Source: Planctomycetota bacterium (GTDB lineage Bacteria > Planctomycetota > UBA1135 > UBA2386). From it: 42,862 bases of DNA. A model generated the notes under the pieces. It was not told the origin of the DNA and made no database searches. It was given only the letters and a program-made list of their open reading frames with translations. Both the position numbers and the translations under genes were made by a program. Of this stretch, positions 42,700-42,862 are shown piece after piece (positions within the stretch are counted from its first letter, which is position 1; each line of letters starts with the position of its first letter). The DNA lies in NCBI GenBank assembly GCA_016794565.1, contig JAEUHQ010000105.1, positions 1 through 42,862 on the forward strand, in the 5' to 3' direction.

Positions 42700-42862
42700 T
42701 CACGGCCGGAACGTGAAGGTGAGGCCGGGGCTGCTGCTCCACGACTCGAGGCCGCACGGGTCGATCCACAGCGTCTGCGCGAAGATCTGCAGCCCGGGCG
42801 GTTCCGCCGGCGTCACGGGCCACGCCAGCGTACTCGTGCCGTACGCGTCGCTGATCGCGAGC
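42700..42862 (-). CDS. C-terminal end of a secreted protein (partial)
   Basis: The minus-strand frame is open from the edge to a TGA at 42700-42702 and gives 53 residues, ending AYGTSTLAWPVTPAEPPGLQ, then IFAQTLWIDPCGLESWSSSP and GLTFTFRP. The PPGL...Q...PGL...R pattern matches the end of the multiheme cytochrome at 34434-36740 (LPPGLVWDITTQAFSF and ATPGLEVAIR). The two may share a C-terminal beta domain common in extracellular proteins of this organism. The start is outside the window. Confidence 0.75.
   Translation of the reverse strand, partial: LAISDAYGTSTLAWPVTPAEPPGLQIFAQTLWIDPCGLESWSSSPGLTFTFRP

Noticed and set aside
1..42862. CRISPR arrays, tRNA or rRNA genes, IS transposases, prophage genes
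   Set aside because: No regular spacer-repeat pattern, no tRNA-like cloverleaf and no transposase, integrase or phage-like protein was seen in any frame.

Overview
This is a gene-dense, very GC-rich bacterial chromosome segment with short intergenic gaps and many 4-bp stop/start overlaps. No plasmid, phage or tRNA features were seen. Several traits suggest a planctomycete-like lineage (Planctomycetota): twin prepilins with the motifs GEYGFFGE and WCCYAWP, a giant Ser/Thr kinase fused to a formylglycine-generating-enzyme-like domain, a multiheme protein with a Cys-poor beta-rich C-terminal domain that seems to recur at the right edge, and a coaE-rho gene pair. The taxonomic call is inference from protein character, not from a marker tree.

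Left part (1-6719): the end of a Lys/Ala-rich basic protein, a frameshifted secreted EF-hand gene, a TPR protein, tatD, then three glycosylation genes on the minus strand (TMTC-like membrane transferase with TPRs, a GT-B transferase, a DPM1-like GT2) joined by ATGA overlaps. These lie directly downstream of the pilus cluster (6733-13344), which reads pilT, pilB, pilC, a TPR membrane protein, prepilin, prepilin. The layout suggests that pilins and a lipid-linked sugar pathway work together.

Centre (13514-18281): an EF-G-like GTPase, pyrH, tsf and rpsB on the minus strand. The S2 protein has a Gly/Arg-rich C-terminal tail, and the EF-G paralogue has an altered G4 motif. A divergent GGDEF gene with a receiver domain lacking its phosphoacceptor Asp follows. 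It converges with, and overlaps, a histidine kinase that ends a signalling operon (28403 down to 19527: Ser/Thr kinase with FGE-like end, lipoprotein, PP2C phosphatase, second GspF/PilC protein, histidine kinase). Upstream of that are cinA and tatC.

Right part (30856-42862): a membrane-anchored coiled-coil protein with a BRCT-like end; a coaE and Rho-like pair in which the Rho-like protein has lost its Walker A motif, its catalytic Glu and its arginine finger; a nine-heme c-type cytochrome; two GT2 transferases; hrpB, recR and ybaB; and the 3' end of another secreted protein. A ~38-bp intergenic repeat occurs three times here, twice as an inverted pair of MITE-like shape between the Rho-like gene and the cytochrome gene.

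The strongest candidates for something undescribed are the pseudo-ATPase Rho, the intergenic repeat family, the membrane-anchored BRCT-like protein, the kinase/phosphatase/GspF/histidine-kinase operon, and the possible pilin O-glycosylation module.
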